From NCBI RefSeq assembly GCF_000016065.1, contig NC_009092.1, positions 1,302,001-1,366,000 of the forward strand: a DNA stretch of 64,000 bases, written 5' to 3'. Shown in pieces: positions 9,533 to 17,478 of the stretch. Under the pieces are notes generated by a model. It was given only the letters and a program-made list of their open reading frames with translations. It made no database searches and was not told where the DNA came from. Position 1 is the first letter of the stretch. The number at the start of each line of letters is the position of its first letter. This DNA is from Shewanella loihica PV-4 (GTDB lineage: Bacteria; Pseudomonadota; Gammaproteobacteria; Enterobacterales; Shewanellaceae). The translations under genes were made by a program, and so were the position numbers.

Positions 9533-10234
9533 CTAGGCTTTGGCATAGTCCCGGGCGCCGAAGATGGCGCTGCCGATCCGCACCATGGTCGAGCCTGCGG
9601 CGATCGCCTGCTCAAGATCTTGGCTCATCCCCATGGAGAGGGTATCCAGGCTCGGGTGTTGCTGTTTCAGCGCCTCGAACAGGGCCTGCATCTGGCTAAA
9701 CTCGGCCTGCTGCAGCGCAACATCGTCTGTGGCGGTGGGAATGGCCATAAGCCCTCTCAGGGTCAGCCTGGGCAGGGAGGCGATGATTTCGGCCAGGTGA
9801 GCGACCTCATCTGGATTAACGCCCGACTTGCTCTGCTCCTGGCTGACATTCACCTGGATGCAGACCTGCAACGGCGCAAGATGGCTGGGGCGCTGCTCGC
9901 TCAGGCGTTTGGCGATCTTCTCTCGGCTGAGTGTGTGCATCCAGTCGAAGTGCTCGGCGATGCTCTTGGTCTTGTTCGACTGTAGCGGGCCGATGAAGTG
10001 CCATTCGATGTCGCCATGGCTTTCGCGCAGGGCATTTATCTTCTCTTCACCTTCCTGAACATAGTTTTCACCAAAAAGCCGCTGCCCGGCATCATATGCC
10101 GCTACTATCTGATCTATCGGCTTGGTTTTACTGACCGCCAGCAGCTGTATCTCCCTGCTGTCACGTGATGAATTTTGCGCCGCTTGAGCGATTCTTTGGT
10201 GGGCGTCGGCCAGTCTGTCTGCTATTGTTGTCAT
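9533..10234 (-). CDS. yggS: YggS family PLP-homeostasis protein
   Basis: This 233-residue single-domain alanine-racemase-like TIM barrel binds pyridoxal phosphate (PLPBP/COG0325) and affects vitamin B6 and amino-acid homeostasis rather than catalysing a known reaction. The PLP lysine is in LLAVSKTKP (about residue 36), and the phosphate-binding end MGMSQDLEQAIAAGSTMVRIG is intact. Its start lies only 35 bases from the pilT start on the opposite strand, so the two promoters must overlap or lie inside the neighbouring genes. Confidence 0.94.
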   Translation of the reverse strand: MTTIADRLADAHQRIAQAAQNSSRDSREIQLLAVSKTKPIDQIVAAYDAGQRLFGENYVQEGEEKINALRESHGDIEWHFIGPLQSNKTKSIAEHFDWMHTLSREKIAKRLSEQRPSHLAPLQVCIQVNVSQEQSKSGVNPDEVAHLAEIIASLPRLTLRGLMAIPTATDDVALQQAEFSQMQALFEALKQQHPSLDTLSMGMSQDLEQAIAAGSTMVRIGSAIFGARDYAKA

Positions 10235-10269
10235 GTTGTAAGTTTTTGGTTGAATGGATATCCCATACT

Positions 10270-11307
10270 ATGGAAATCACAGAGTTACTTGCCTTTAGTG
10301 TAAAACACAACGCGTCGGATCTACACCTTTCTGCGGGAGTCTCTCCCATGATACGTGTTGATGGTGAGGTCAGAAAGATTAATCTGCCGGCCCTGGATCA
10401 TCAAGGCGTACACAGCCTCGTTTATGACATCATGAACGACAAACAGCGTAAAGATTATGAAGAGCATTTAGAGATAGATTTCTCGTTCGAAGTGCCCAAC
10501 TTAGCCCGTTTCCGTGTGAACGCCTTTAACCAGTCCCGCGGCGCCGCGGCGGTGTTCCGTACCATTCCCAGCGAGATCTTAAGCCTGGAGAAATTGGGCG
10601 CCCCTGAGATTTTCAAGAAGATTGCCAGCTTTCCCCGTGGTCTGGTGTTGGTAACCGGCCCGACAGGTTCGGGTAAGAGTACCACCCTGGCGGGCATGAT
10701 AGATTATGTGAACGAGAACCGTCACGACCATATCCTGACCATCGAAGACCCTATCGAATTCGTGCATCAGAACAAGCAGTGTCTTATCAACCAACGTGAG
10801 GTGCACAGACACACCCACAGCTTCAACGCCGCGCTGCGTAGCGCACTGCGTGAAGACCCGGACGTGATCCTGGTGGGTGAGATGCGTGACCTCGAAACTA
10901 TACGTCTGGCGATGACGGCGGCGGAAACCGGTCACTTGGTATTTGGTACTTTGCACACCACCTCGGCGGCGAAAACCATCGACCGTGTGGTCGACGTATT
11001 CCCAGAGGGCGAGAAGAGTATGGTGCGTACCATGTTGTCTGAGTCCCTGCAGGCGGTAATCTCCCAGACCCTGATCAAGAAGGTTGGCGGCGGTCGTGTG
11101 GCGGCCCACGAGATCATGATGGGTACCCCGGCGATTCGTAACCTTATTCGCGAAGATAAGGTGGCACAGATGTACTCGGCCATTCAAACGGGTATGGCCC
11201 ACGGCATGCAGACCCTAGATCAGTGTCTGCAAAATCTGGTCAACCGTGGCCTGATCACCCGTGAAGATGCGATGGCCAAGAGTTCTAATAAAAACGCTAG
11301 TTTCTAG
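10270..11307 (+). CDS. pilT: PilT, type IV pilus retraction ATPase
   Basis: The 345-residue hexameric ATPase powers pilus retraction from the cytoplasmic face. The features present are an N-terminal PAS-like domain, Walker A GPTGSGKST, the Asp box EDPIEFVHQ, Walker B DPDVILVGEMRD, the His box TGHLVFGTLHT and the PilT-specific AIRNLIRE motif near the C-terminus. The frame is open upstream to 10165, but the family N-terminus MEITELLAFSVKHNASDLHLS starts at 10270. pilU follows after 12 bases. Confidence 0.96.
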   Translation: MEITELLAFSVKHNASDLHLSAGVSPMIRVDGEVRKINLPALDHQGVHSLVYDIMNDKQRKDYEEHLEIDFSFEVPNLARFRVNAFNQSRGAAAVFRTIPSEILSLEKLGAPEIFKKIASFPRGLVLVTGPTGSGKSTTLAGMIDYVNENRHDHILTIEDPIEFVHQNKQCLINQREVHRHTHSFNAALRSALREDPDVILVGEMRDLETIRLAMTAAETGHLVFGTLHTTSAAKTIDRVVDVFPEGEKSMVRTMLSESLQAVISQTLIKKVGGGRVAAHEIMMGTPAIRNLIREDKVAQMYSAIQTGMAHGMQTLDQCLQNLVNRGLITREDAMAKSSNKNASF

Positions 11308-11319
11308 TAAGGTTTGAGT

Positions 11320-12432
11320 ATGGAAGTTCGTCCATTTTTAAAGGTGATGGTGGAGCGCAAGGCGTCGGATCTCTTCATCACCGCCGGCTTTCCCCCCAGC
11401 GCTAAGGTTGATGGCGAGGTGCGCCCCTTAGCCGAGAACCCTTTTACCCCGGCCCAGTCGCTGGAGTTTGTCGAGGCCCTGATGACAGAGGCCCAGCGCA
11501 AAGAGTTTCATGAGACCCGCGAATGTAACTTTGCCTATGGCGAGAAGGGCCTGGGACGTTTTCGTGTCAGCGCCTTCTGGCAGCGCGAGTCACCAGGTTG
11601 CGTGATGCGTCGCATCGAGACCAAGATCCCGCTGGTGGAAGATCTTAAGCTGCCACCGATCCTGAAAGACCTAGTGATGAGTAAGCGTGGCCTTATCATC
11701 ATGGTGGGTGGTACGGGTACAGGTAAGTCGACCTCGCTGGCGGCGCTTGTGGGTTACCGCAACTCCCACGCCCGTGGTCATATCCTCACCATCGAAGATC
11801 CGGTGGAATTTGTCCACGACCATCGCAAGAGCATCATCACCCAGCGTGAGGTGGGCATAGATACCGACTCGTTCGATGCCGCGCTCAAGAGTTCACTGCG
11901 TCAGGCGCCGGATGTGATCCTGATCGGTGAGATCCGTACCCAGGAGACCATGGAGTTTGCCCTGTCGTTCGCCGAAACCGGTCACCTCTGTATGGCTACC
12001 CTGCACGCCAACAACGCCAACCAGGCGCTGGACCGCATCATGCACCTGGTGCCCGAGAGTAAGCACCAGCAGCTGCTGTTCGACTTGTCGCTGAACCTTC
12101 GCGGCATCGTAGCGCAGCAACTTGTGCCTAAGGCAGATGGCACGGGTCGCCGGGCGGCCATCGAGGTGCTGATCAACACCCCAAGGGTTGCCAGCATTAT
12201 CCAGAAGAACGAGCTGCATCTGCTTAAGGAAACCATGGCCAAATCCAACGAGCAGGGGATGCAGACCTTCGACCAAGCGCTGCTCAAGCTCTATGTGGAA
12301 GGTGAGATCAGCTACTCGGATGCGCTGCACCACGCCGACTCGCCAAACGATCTGCGTCTGATGATCAAGCTGCAAAGCTCAGAATCGGCAAGCTCAGGCT
12401 TCATGGAAGGTGTGACGCTGGATCTCGACTAG
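11320..12432 (+). CDS. pilU: PilU, PilT-like accessory retraction ATPase
   Basis: The 370-residue PilT paralogue acts with PilT to give high-force retraction and depends on PilT in the systems studied. Walker A is GGTGTGKST, followed by EDPVEFVHD, APDVILIGEIR and TGHLCMATLHANN. The C-terminus is longer than in PilT and acidic (SGFMEGVTLDLD), as expected for PilU. The ATG at 11320 is preferred over the in-frame TTG two codons earlier. It is co-transcribed with pilT and followed by a strong terminator. Confidence 0.94.
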   Translation: MEVRPFLKVMVERKASDLFITAGFPPSAKVDGEVRPLAENPFTPAQSLEFVEALMTEAQRKEFHETRECNFAYGEKGLGRFRVSAFWQRESPGCVMRRIETKIPLVEDLKLPPILKDLVMSKRGLIIMVGGTGTGKSTSLAALVGYRNSHARGHILTIEDPVEFVHDHRKSIITQREVGIDTDSFDAALKSSLRQAPDVILIGEIRTQETMEFALSFAETGHLCMATLHANNANQALDRIMHLVPESKHQQLLFDLSLNLRGIVAQQLVPKADGTGRRAAIEVLINTPRVASIIQKNELHLLKETMAKSNEQGMQTFDQALLKLYVEGEISYSDALHHADSPNDLRLMIKLQSSESASSGFMEGVTLDLD

Positions 12433-12449
12433 CCTCTTATTGCACTTTG

Positions 12450-12481
12450 AAAAAACCGATAATCCCTTTATCGGTTTTTTT
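12450..12481 (+). terminator. Rho-independent terminator of pilTU
   Basis: The stem AAAAAACCGATA / TATCGGTTTTTT, with the loop ATCCCTT and a T7 tail, lies 17 bases after the pilU stop. Confidence 0.9.
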
Positions 12482-12612
12482 ATGTGTGGCGATTGATCTC
12501 TAAGGGGCCGAACCGCGTACTGATGCCCATGCATCATTAGCCTCGGCCAGGTGCCCAGGTGCAAAGAAAAAGAAAGCGCGTTGGGCAACACAGACAAAAA
12601 CAAGGAATCACT

Positions 12613-13626
12613 TTGGCAAAATACTTTGGATTGAATAAACAGCAGGGCCATGGCGGTCGTGGCAAGACGACGGTACTGCTGATGAATCTGGGCACACCGG
12701 ATGCGCCAACTACGGGCGCCGTGCGTCGTTATCTGGCGGAGTTTCTCTCGGATCCCCGCGTGGTGGAGATCCCTAAGCTGGTGTGGATGCTGATACTGCA
12801 CGGCATCATTTTACGCATCCGCCCGGCAAAGTCTGCCGCCCTGTATCAGTCTATCTGGACGGAGCAGGGCTCGCCTCTGATGGCGATCACCCAGGCGCAG
12901 CGGGACAAGCTCGCGCAAAAGCTGAGTGAAAATGGCAGTGACGTTAATGTGGATTTCTGCATGCGTTACGGCGAGCCGAGCGTTAAGGAGACGCTGAGAC
13001 GTCTCCATAGCGAGGGAACCGACAAGCTCATCGTCTTGCCCCTCTATCCTCAGTACGCCGCGCCCACCACGGCCTCGGCCTTCGACGCCCTGACCAAGGA
13101 GCTGATTTCGTGGCGCTACCTGCCGTCGCTGCACTTTATCAACAGCTATCATGACCACCCAGATTATATTGCGGCGCTGGCTGACTCTATCGCTAAGGAC
13201 TTCGAGCAACATGGCAAGCCGAAGAAGTTAGTGCTCTCTTACCATGGCATGCCCGAGCGCAACCTGAATCTCGGCGACCCCTACTACTGCCTGTGTCAGA
13301 AGACCACCCGCCTGGTGGTGGAACGCCTAGGGCTCACTGATGACGACTATATCACCACCTTCCAGTCGCGCTTTGGCAAGGCCAAGTGGCTCGGCCCCTA
13401 CACGGATGCCAGCCTGGAGGCGTTAGCGAAAGAGGGCGTGGATGATGTGGCCATCGTCTGCCCGGCGTTCAGCGCCGACTGTCTGGAGACACTCGAGGAG
13501 ATCGAGCATGAGAACCGGGATGTGTTCACCCAGGCCGGTGGCAGCGAGTATCGTTATATTCCCTGTCTCAATGACCAGGAACTGCATATTCAGATGATGG
13601 TGAATCTGGTGAGGCCGTATCTTTAA
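12613..13626 (+). CDS. hemH: Ferrochelatase
   Basis: Ferrochelatase inserts ferrous iron into protoporphyrin IX, the last step of protoheme synthesis. The conserved start of the domain is VLLMNLGTPDAPTTGAVR, with the catalytic histidine in LSYHGMPERN and the acidic motif DCLETLEEIEHE near the C-terminus. A TTG at 12613 with AAGGA six bases ahead is my preferred start (about 337 residues). A GTG at 12559 gives 18 extra basic residues that do not look conserved. The reading frame is complete. It is the last core gene before the accessory island, which starts right after the stop. Confidence 0.93.
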   Translation: MAKYFGLNKQQGHGGRGKTTVLLMNLGTPDAPTTGAVRRYLAEFLSDPRVVEIPKLVWMLILHGIILRIRPAKSAALYQSIWTEQGSPLMAITQAQRDKLAQKLSENGSDVNVDFCMRYGEPSVKETLRRLHSEGTDKLIVLPLYPQYAAPTTASAFDALTKELISWRYLPSLHFINSYHDHPDYIAALADSIAKDFEQHGKPKKLVLSYHGMPERNLNLGDPYYCLCQKTTRLVVERLGLTDDDYITTFQSRFGKAKWLGPYTDASLEALAKEGVDDVAIVCPAFSADCLETLEEIEHENRDVFTQAGGSEYRYIPCLNDQELHIQMMVNLVRPYL

Positions 13627-13803
13627 CTTGGTTAGGTTAAAGGGGGGATTCTTGGTTGCCTCAAGGGGGGCATTAGTTTGCTTGATTAGCATTTGGCGAC
13701 ATGCTCACTTATTAAATGAGTTGAAGGTTGTACTTTCACTTCTATCAATTGCCTGTGGCAGGCTTATGTGCAAGCACTCTTTTGGCACGCCGCAAGCACG
13801 TAT
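13627..13803. other. Short spacer between hemH and the insertion element, with one arm of a split palindrome
   Basis: No gene is visible. A small hairpin (GCCTG TGG CAGGC, 13751-13763) precedes a 19-base sequence (13768-13786) that is the inverted partner of 15181-15199 on the far side of the insertion element. Confidence 0.6.
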
Positions 13804-13814
13804 ATGGACACCTC

Positions 13815-14042
13815 GGATAGATCAAACATTTTGTGAGTAACAGAAAGTAATACTGCGTACGTATATCCGACCTGTTTGTGAGCATCATTGTGCTCTGGCC
13901 TTAATGAGAACCGCGCCTTCGCTGCTTATCGTCCGTTCGGTGTTACAACACCTTGTGCTCTCTCAGCATTTACGAAGGCCGGTATTACCTGTTACTTCAT
14001 TAATTGTGTTCGGTTTTTAGGGTATGTAATTGTTCTTGTTGT
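13815..14042 (-). ncRNA. Candidate bridge-RNA region of the IS1111-group element
   Basis: This is the 3' non-coding end of the element. IS110-family recombinases use a structured bridge RNA from the non-coding end to pair with target and donor DNA, and in the IS1111 group it lies downstream of the transposase. The segment has no ORF and contains at least one clear stem (GGTGTT / AACACC at 13939-13952). I could not assign target-binding and donor-binding loops by eye, so the exact RNA borders are unknown. Confidence 0.4.
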
Positions 14043-15056
14043 TTAGCTAGGTCTGTACTCCGTTTTGTAGTAAAGCATCGCCCAAATTATCCTGGCGAGT
14101 TTGTTGGCCACAGCTACCGCCGCTTTCTGTTTGCCTCTTCGTTCAATGACCTTTCTTGCCCAGACAGATAACCTGTCGTCATTATTCTTTGCATAGCGTA
14201 TGACAGACCAAGCACCTTGAATCAGCTGTCGTCTTAGATAGCTGTTTCCCCGCTTGGTGATAGCTCCTAATTTCTGTTTTCCACCACTTGAGAATTCTTT
14301 CGGTACCAGCCCCAAATTTGCCGAGAAATGTCGCCCATTTTGATACCCAGAACCATCACCAGCGAACGATACCGACGCCGTAGCAATAATTTCAGCGACA
14401 CCTCGTATGGCGGTTAACCGCTTGGTATCTTCATGATTTCTTGCCTGTAGTCGAATCTCTTTTTCCAGTGCTTTAATCGAAGCATTGATGGCATATAGCT
14501 CATCAAGTAACTCTCTGATATACCTGCGGGCGGTGGTGGTTAGTGAGTTATCGGCATCTTCGAGTAACTCAGGTAGAGCAAGGTTGAGCGGGTCGCGGCC
14601 TTTGGGAATAACAATGCCGTATTCACTCAACAATCCACGTATTTGATTGGTCAACGCGGTTCTGACACGAATACGACGCTCGCGAATTCGATGGGAAATA
14701 ATGATATCGACCTGCGCTAAGGTTCTTGGCTTAACGAAGATAATGTTGGGGCGCATCGCAGCCTCACAGATTGCAAAGGCATCATTGCGGTCATTTTTAT
14801 TGCCTTTCACGAAGGGCTTCACATGCTGTGGTGGGATAAGTTTTACCTCAAATCCACGCGACAACAGCTCTCGGCCCCAATAATTTGAGCCACTACAGGC
14901 TTCCATGGCAATCACTGCATCTGGATACTGAACGAGCGTTTTCAACAGTTGAGTGCGTTTAACGGTGCGATTAAAGAGCGTTTTACCGACTTGATTGACA
15001 CCGCAAACCTGAAGAACATTTTTTGCCAAATCGATACCAATTAGAGTAACTTTCAT
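14043..15056 (-). CDS. IS110-family DEDD transposase/recombinase
   Basis: The 337-residue recombinase appears intact. The N-terminal RuvC-like DEDD domain shows the acidic residues in GIDLAKN, MEACSGS and NKNDRNDA. The C-terminal IS116/IS110/IS902 domain (LTAIRGVAEIIA to about the end) contains the putative catalytic serine in the region KRGNSYLRRQLIQGAW. The ATG at 15056 is preferred over an in-frame GTG three codons earlier. The ribosome site AAAAGGTG overlaps a third copy of the terminal-repeat core (AGGTGTCCA, 15059-15067), which could tie translation or promoter formation to recombinase binding. Confidence 0.92.
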   Translation of the reverse strand: MKVTLIGIDLAKNVLQVCGVNQVGKTLFNRTVKRTQLLKTLVQYPDAVIAMEACSGSNYWGRELLSRGFEVKLIPPQHVKPFVKGNKNDRNDAFAICEAAMRPNIIFVKPRTLAQVDIIISHRIRERRIRVRTALTNQIRGLLSEYGIVIPKGRDPLNLALPELLEDADNSLTTTARRYIRELLDELYAINASIKALEKEIRLQARNHEDTKRLTAIRGVAEIIATASVSFAGDGSGYQNGRHFSANLGLVPKEFSSGGKQKLGAITKRGNSYLRRQLIQGAWSVIRYAKNNDDRLSVWARKVIERRGKQKAAVAVANKLARIIWAMLYYKTEYRPS

Positions 15057-15135
15057 AGTGGACACCTTTTGTTGACATTGAACCTTGTAAATTCAATATG
15101 GCGCTTTTGACGCCGACTTCACAAGAGGTGTCCAT

Positions 15136-15629
15136 CTCATCATCCGTGTGGGCTTCACGGCGGCGTCCATGCCGCCAAGAGCCAAAAGCGTGCTTACACT
15201 CGTATCTAAACGTCTCTTCGATTTGATTTCATTTGTTGCTTATAAAGGGAAAAGATTTTGCGCATCTTTGCTTATTTGAAGCAACTCATAACAAGCAGTT
15301 GAAACTGGACAGGTATACAGTCGTATTTTAATGATGTGACTTTTGGGTGATTTTAAGTCGAAATTCGTGCGCGTTTTTCCATTGTTGTCAAAGTTAACAC
15401 TTTTAAAATTAATCACTTATGCTTTTGATTAAGTAGATAATAGGTTTGGAAAACGCGCATGCGCGATTTGACGGATGGTGTATTTGAAGTAAAGGTGATA
15501 ACTTCGTTGCAATACAATCAGTTAACAATGCGCGTTTCACTGGCCTAATATGATAGACGCGCATGCTCACTAATAAAATATTAGCCCCTAATCATCGATT
15601 GAACTCCGCAACATGCAATAGAGGAACAT
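15136..15629. other. AT-rich upstream region of the AlbA_2 gene with repeated TGCGCGTT motifs
   Basis: No gene is visible. The first 65 bases hold a strong hairpin (GGCGGC GTCCAT GCCGCC, 15161-15178) and the right arm of the palindrome split by the insertion element (15181-15199). Further on, the motif TGCGCGTTT or its complement occurs at 15368-15376, 15451-15459 (within a 12-bp perfect palindrome CGCGCATGCGCG at 15454-15465) and 15529-15537, with a shorter match at 15557-15563. These four sites lie in front of the next gene and could be operators. Confidence 0.5.
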
Positions 15630-17018
15630 ATGGAAGTAAGAAATATTGACCAGGACGAACTGGATGCGCTCCTTGCCTTAAATGAAGATCACTTTAATGA
15701 CGTAAAAAGCAAAAGGATTAATCCAGGCAAGCTTCAAGAGACATTTGTTGCTTTTGCGAACTCTGATGGCGGGGATTTATACATAGGTATAGAAGATAAA
15801 TCTGAAACGGGTGAGCGGGTTATAGGGTTCGGAGAGCAAGAGGATGCGAATGCTCTAATATCGACTCTTTTGGAAGAGACCAATCCCGCTGTTGAAAATG
15901 TCGTTATTGAGTTTTTAGAAGTTGAAGGCAAGGGGCTGATTTTACATTTTGGCATCCCCAAAAGCCCTAAAGTTCACTACACAGCTTCTGGAGATTGTTA
16001 CATTAGAATTAATGCAGCTAAAAGAAAAATCAAAGGAGACCGTATTACTCAGCTAGGCTATTCAAAAGGTGCAGAACCATATGAAAGAAGAGCTCTAGAT
16101 AACGTTGATATAGAAGATATTTCAGAGGGTGAATTGCTCTCTAGGTACATGGAGCGCGTTGGCACCCATTTGCTACCAGAAGCTTTCTTAAGAAAACAGC
16201 GCTTACTAACAAAAAAAGATGGTGAAAGAGTTCCGAATGTTGGTTCCGTTCTGTTATTTGATGATGAGCCCCAAGCTACCTTAGAGAAACGGTGTGCTGT
16301 AAAGGTTTATAGGCTAAGGACGACTGAAACCGAGTATAAGCGAGAGCAGCTTGAAGAAATGCCCGTGACAATAAATGGCGACGTAGAAAGTGTAATTGAG
16401 AAAACCGTTAATCAAGTTACTAAATACATCGATGGAGCTTCCTTTCAGGATGCTGGCAAGATTGTAAAGCTCAACTATCCATCAGAGGCATTGAAGGAAA
16501 TACTCGTAAACGCCGTTATTCATCGAGACTATAGCCTTAATGATGACATTCATGTGCGAGTTTTTGACAATCGAGTTGAAGTACAGAGCCCGGGTAAGCT
16601 TCCAGGTTACATGACACTGGAGAACCTTTACGATGAGCGATTTTCTAGAAACCCCAATGTGGTTCGCATGCTACACAATCTTCCAAATCCGGTTAATCAC
16701 GATATTGGAGAGGGATTAGATACCGCCAAAAATGAGCTAAAAAAAGCCGGCCTCGTTGACCCTATCTTTTACGAAAAAGAAAATGCGTTTATTGTCACCA
16801 TCAAACACCAAAAAGTCGCATCGGTAGAGGATGTCATTCTACAGTATTTCTCTAACAACCCTAGTTCATCCATATCAAATAAGCTTGTAAGGCAACTTAG
16901 TGGTGAAGATGATATGCAAAAAGTTAAGCTTGCCTTGCAAAAATTGAGAGCGGCCGGTGAGATAAAGCTAGAAGATGAAAATGCATCTGCCTTTAACTAC
17001 CGGTACATCAAAGCATAG
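15630..17018 (+). CDS. AlbA_2 (Schlafen-like) domain ATP-binding protein
   Basis: This 462-residue protein has three parts. An N-terminal AlbA_2/Schlafen-type putative nucleic-acid-binding domain (about 12-140) holds KLQETFVAFANSDGGDLYIGI. A central GHKL/HATPase_c_4-like domain (about 270-400) holds NAVIHRDYS, SPGKLPG and IGEGLDTAKNELKKAG. A C-terminal segment looks like a winged helix. Such proteins are usually labelled transcriptional regulators and are common in mobile islands and near defence genes. The start has AGAGGAACAT ahead of it. Codon use is AT-rich compared with hemH and ruvX. An attC site begins at the last base of its stop codon, so it looks like an integron cassette gene, although it has an unusually long leader with putative operators. 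Confidence 0.8.
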   Translation: MEVRNIDQDELDALLALNEDHFNDVKSKRINPGKLQETFVAFANSDGGDLYIGIEDKSETGERVIGFGEQEDANALISTLLEETNPAVENVVIEFLEVEGKGLILHFGIPKSPKVHYTASGDCYIRINAAKRKIKGDRITQLGYSKGAEPYERRALDNVDIEDISEGELLSRYMERVGTHLLPEAFLRKQRLLTKKDGERVPNVGSVLLFDDEPQATLEKRCAVKVYRLRTTETEYKREQLEEMPVTINGDVESVIEKTVNQVTKYIDGASFQDAGKIVKLNYPSEALKEILVNAVIHRDYSLNDDIHVRVFDNRVEVQSPGKLPGYMTLENLYDERFSRNPNVVRMLHNLPNPVNHDIGEGLDTAKNELKKAGLVDPIFYEKENAFIVTIKHQKVASVEDVILQYFSNNPSSSISNKLVRQLSGEDDMQKVKLALQKLRAAGEIKLEDENASAFNYRYIKA

Positions 17019-17077
17019 GCTAACAAATCAAAGCACTCGGACGCAGCAAAGCTGCGCCGGTGTTTGAGGCGTTATAC
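17018..17077 (+). other. Integron attC recombination site
   Basis: A 60-base imperfect palindrome is bounded by GGCTAAC (17018-17024, R'' box, 6 of 7 to RYYYAAC) and GTTATAC (17071-17077, R' box with the GTT cleavage triplet). The inside folds as AAC/GTT, an unpaired spacer, CAAA/TTTG, an extrahelical G, CAC/GTG, CGG/CCG with a bulged A, and CGCAGC/GCTGCG with an AAA loop. Unpaired spacer plus extrahelical bases is the recognised attC architecture. It lies exactly between the stop of the AlbA_2 gene and the start of the zinc-finger gene, as in a cassette array. No integrase gene is in the window. Confidence 0.8.
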
Positions 17078-17089
17078 TTTTAGGTGAAA

Positions 17090-17476
17090 ATGTCAGGTTA
17101 TAGATGGAGTTGCCTAGCTTGCGAACGAGGTAACTCGGCTCAAGAAAAATATTGTGAGTATTGTGGAGCAAGCGCAGTCGCTACAGCTTGGGAGTTAGAA
17201 GCGCATGAATTCATTATGAACTTCCTCAAAAACAATAATGGAGAGCCTAAATGTAGTGCATGTGGGAATACATCTCATAGAGTCAAATTTAGTGAGGATC
17301 CATTCGTATATTTTGAGTCTCGGCAGAGGCCATTAATTAGGGCTATGTTTGTAATATCTACATGTACTGCATGTAATTTAGAACTCAAAACGGAATATGC
17401 AGTACCAACATTCCGCAAACTATATCGCTGGATAACAAAGAAAGATATAGAAAATGAATGGTGGTTAAAAAGGTAA
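17090..17476 (+). CDS. Small RanBP2-type zinc-finger protein, unknown function
   Basis: The predicted protein has 128 residues and no family I recognise, but two Cys clusters stand out. WSCLACERGNSAQEKYCEYC (about residues 5-24) exactly fits the RanBP2 zinc-finger spacing W-x-C-x2-C-x3-N-x6-C-x2-C. A second pair-of-pairs (CSAC near residue 57 and CTAC near 93) could form a zinc ribbon. The rest is basic and aromatic. The ATG at 17090 begins 12 bases after the attC R' box with TAGGTGAA as ribosome site, and an in-frame GTG lies two codons earlier. Position and AT-rich codons mark it as a cassette gene. It is probably a nucleic-acid- or protein-binding factor, by inference only. Confidence 0.65.
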   Translation: MSGYRWSCLACERGNSAQEKYCEYCGASAVATAWELEAHEFIMNFLKNNNGEPKCSACGNTSHRVKFSEDPFVYFESRQRPLIRAMFVISTCTACNLELKTEYAVPTFRKLYRWITKKDIENEWWLKR

Positions 17477-17478
17477 AT

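Larger units (their letters stand above)
13804..15135 (-). mobile_element. IS110-family insertion sequence, IS1111 group
   Basis: The element is delimited by an 11-bp perfect inverted repeat, ATGGACACCTC (13804-13814) and GAGGTGTCCAT (15125-15135). Inside is one DEDD transposase gene on the minus strand. The non-coding part is long (about 228 bases) downstream of the transposase and short (about 68 bases) upstream, which with subterminal inverted repeats is the arrangement described for the IS1111 group. In that group the true tips lie a few bases outside the repeats, so the ends given are approximate. There is no obvious target-site duplication, as is usual for the family. Confidence 0.85.

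Noticed and set aside
13628..13840. 70-codon frame after hemH
   Set aside because: It runs across the insertion element's left end, has no family resemblance and no good start.
15286..15330. Second attC-like half (CATAACAAGCAGTTGAAACT)
   Set aside because: It resembles the left part of some attC sites, but no matching GTTRRRY box or stem partner is found within 150 bases.
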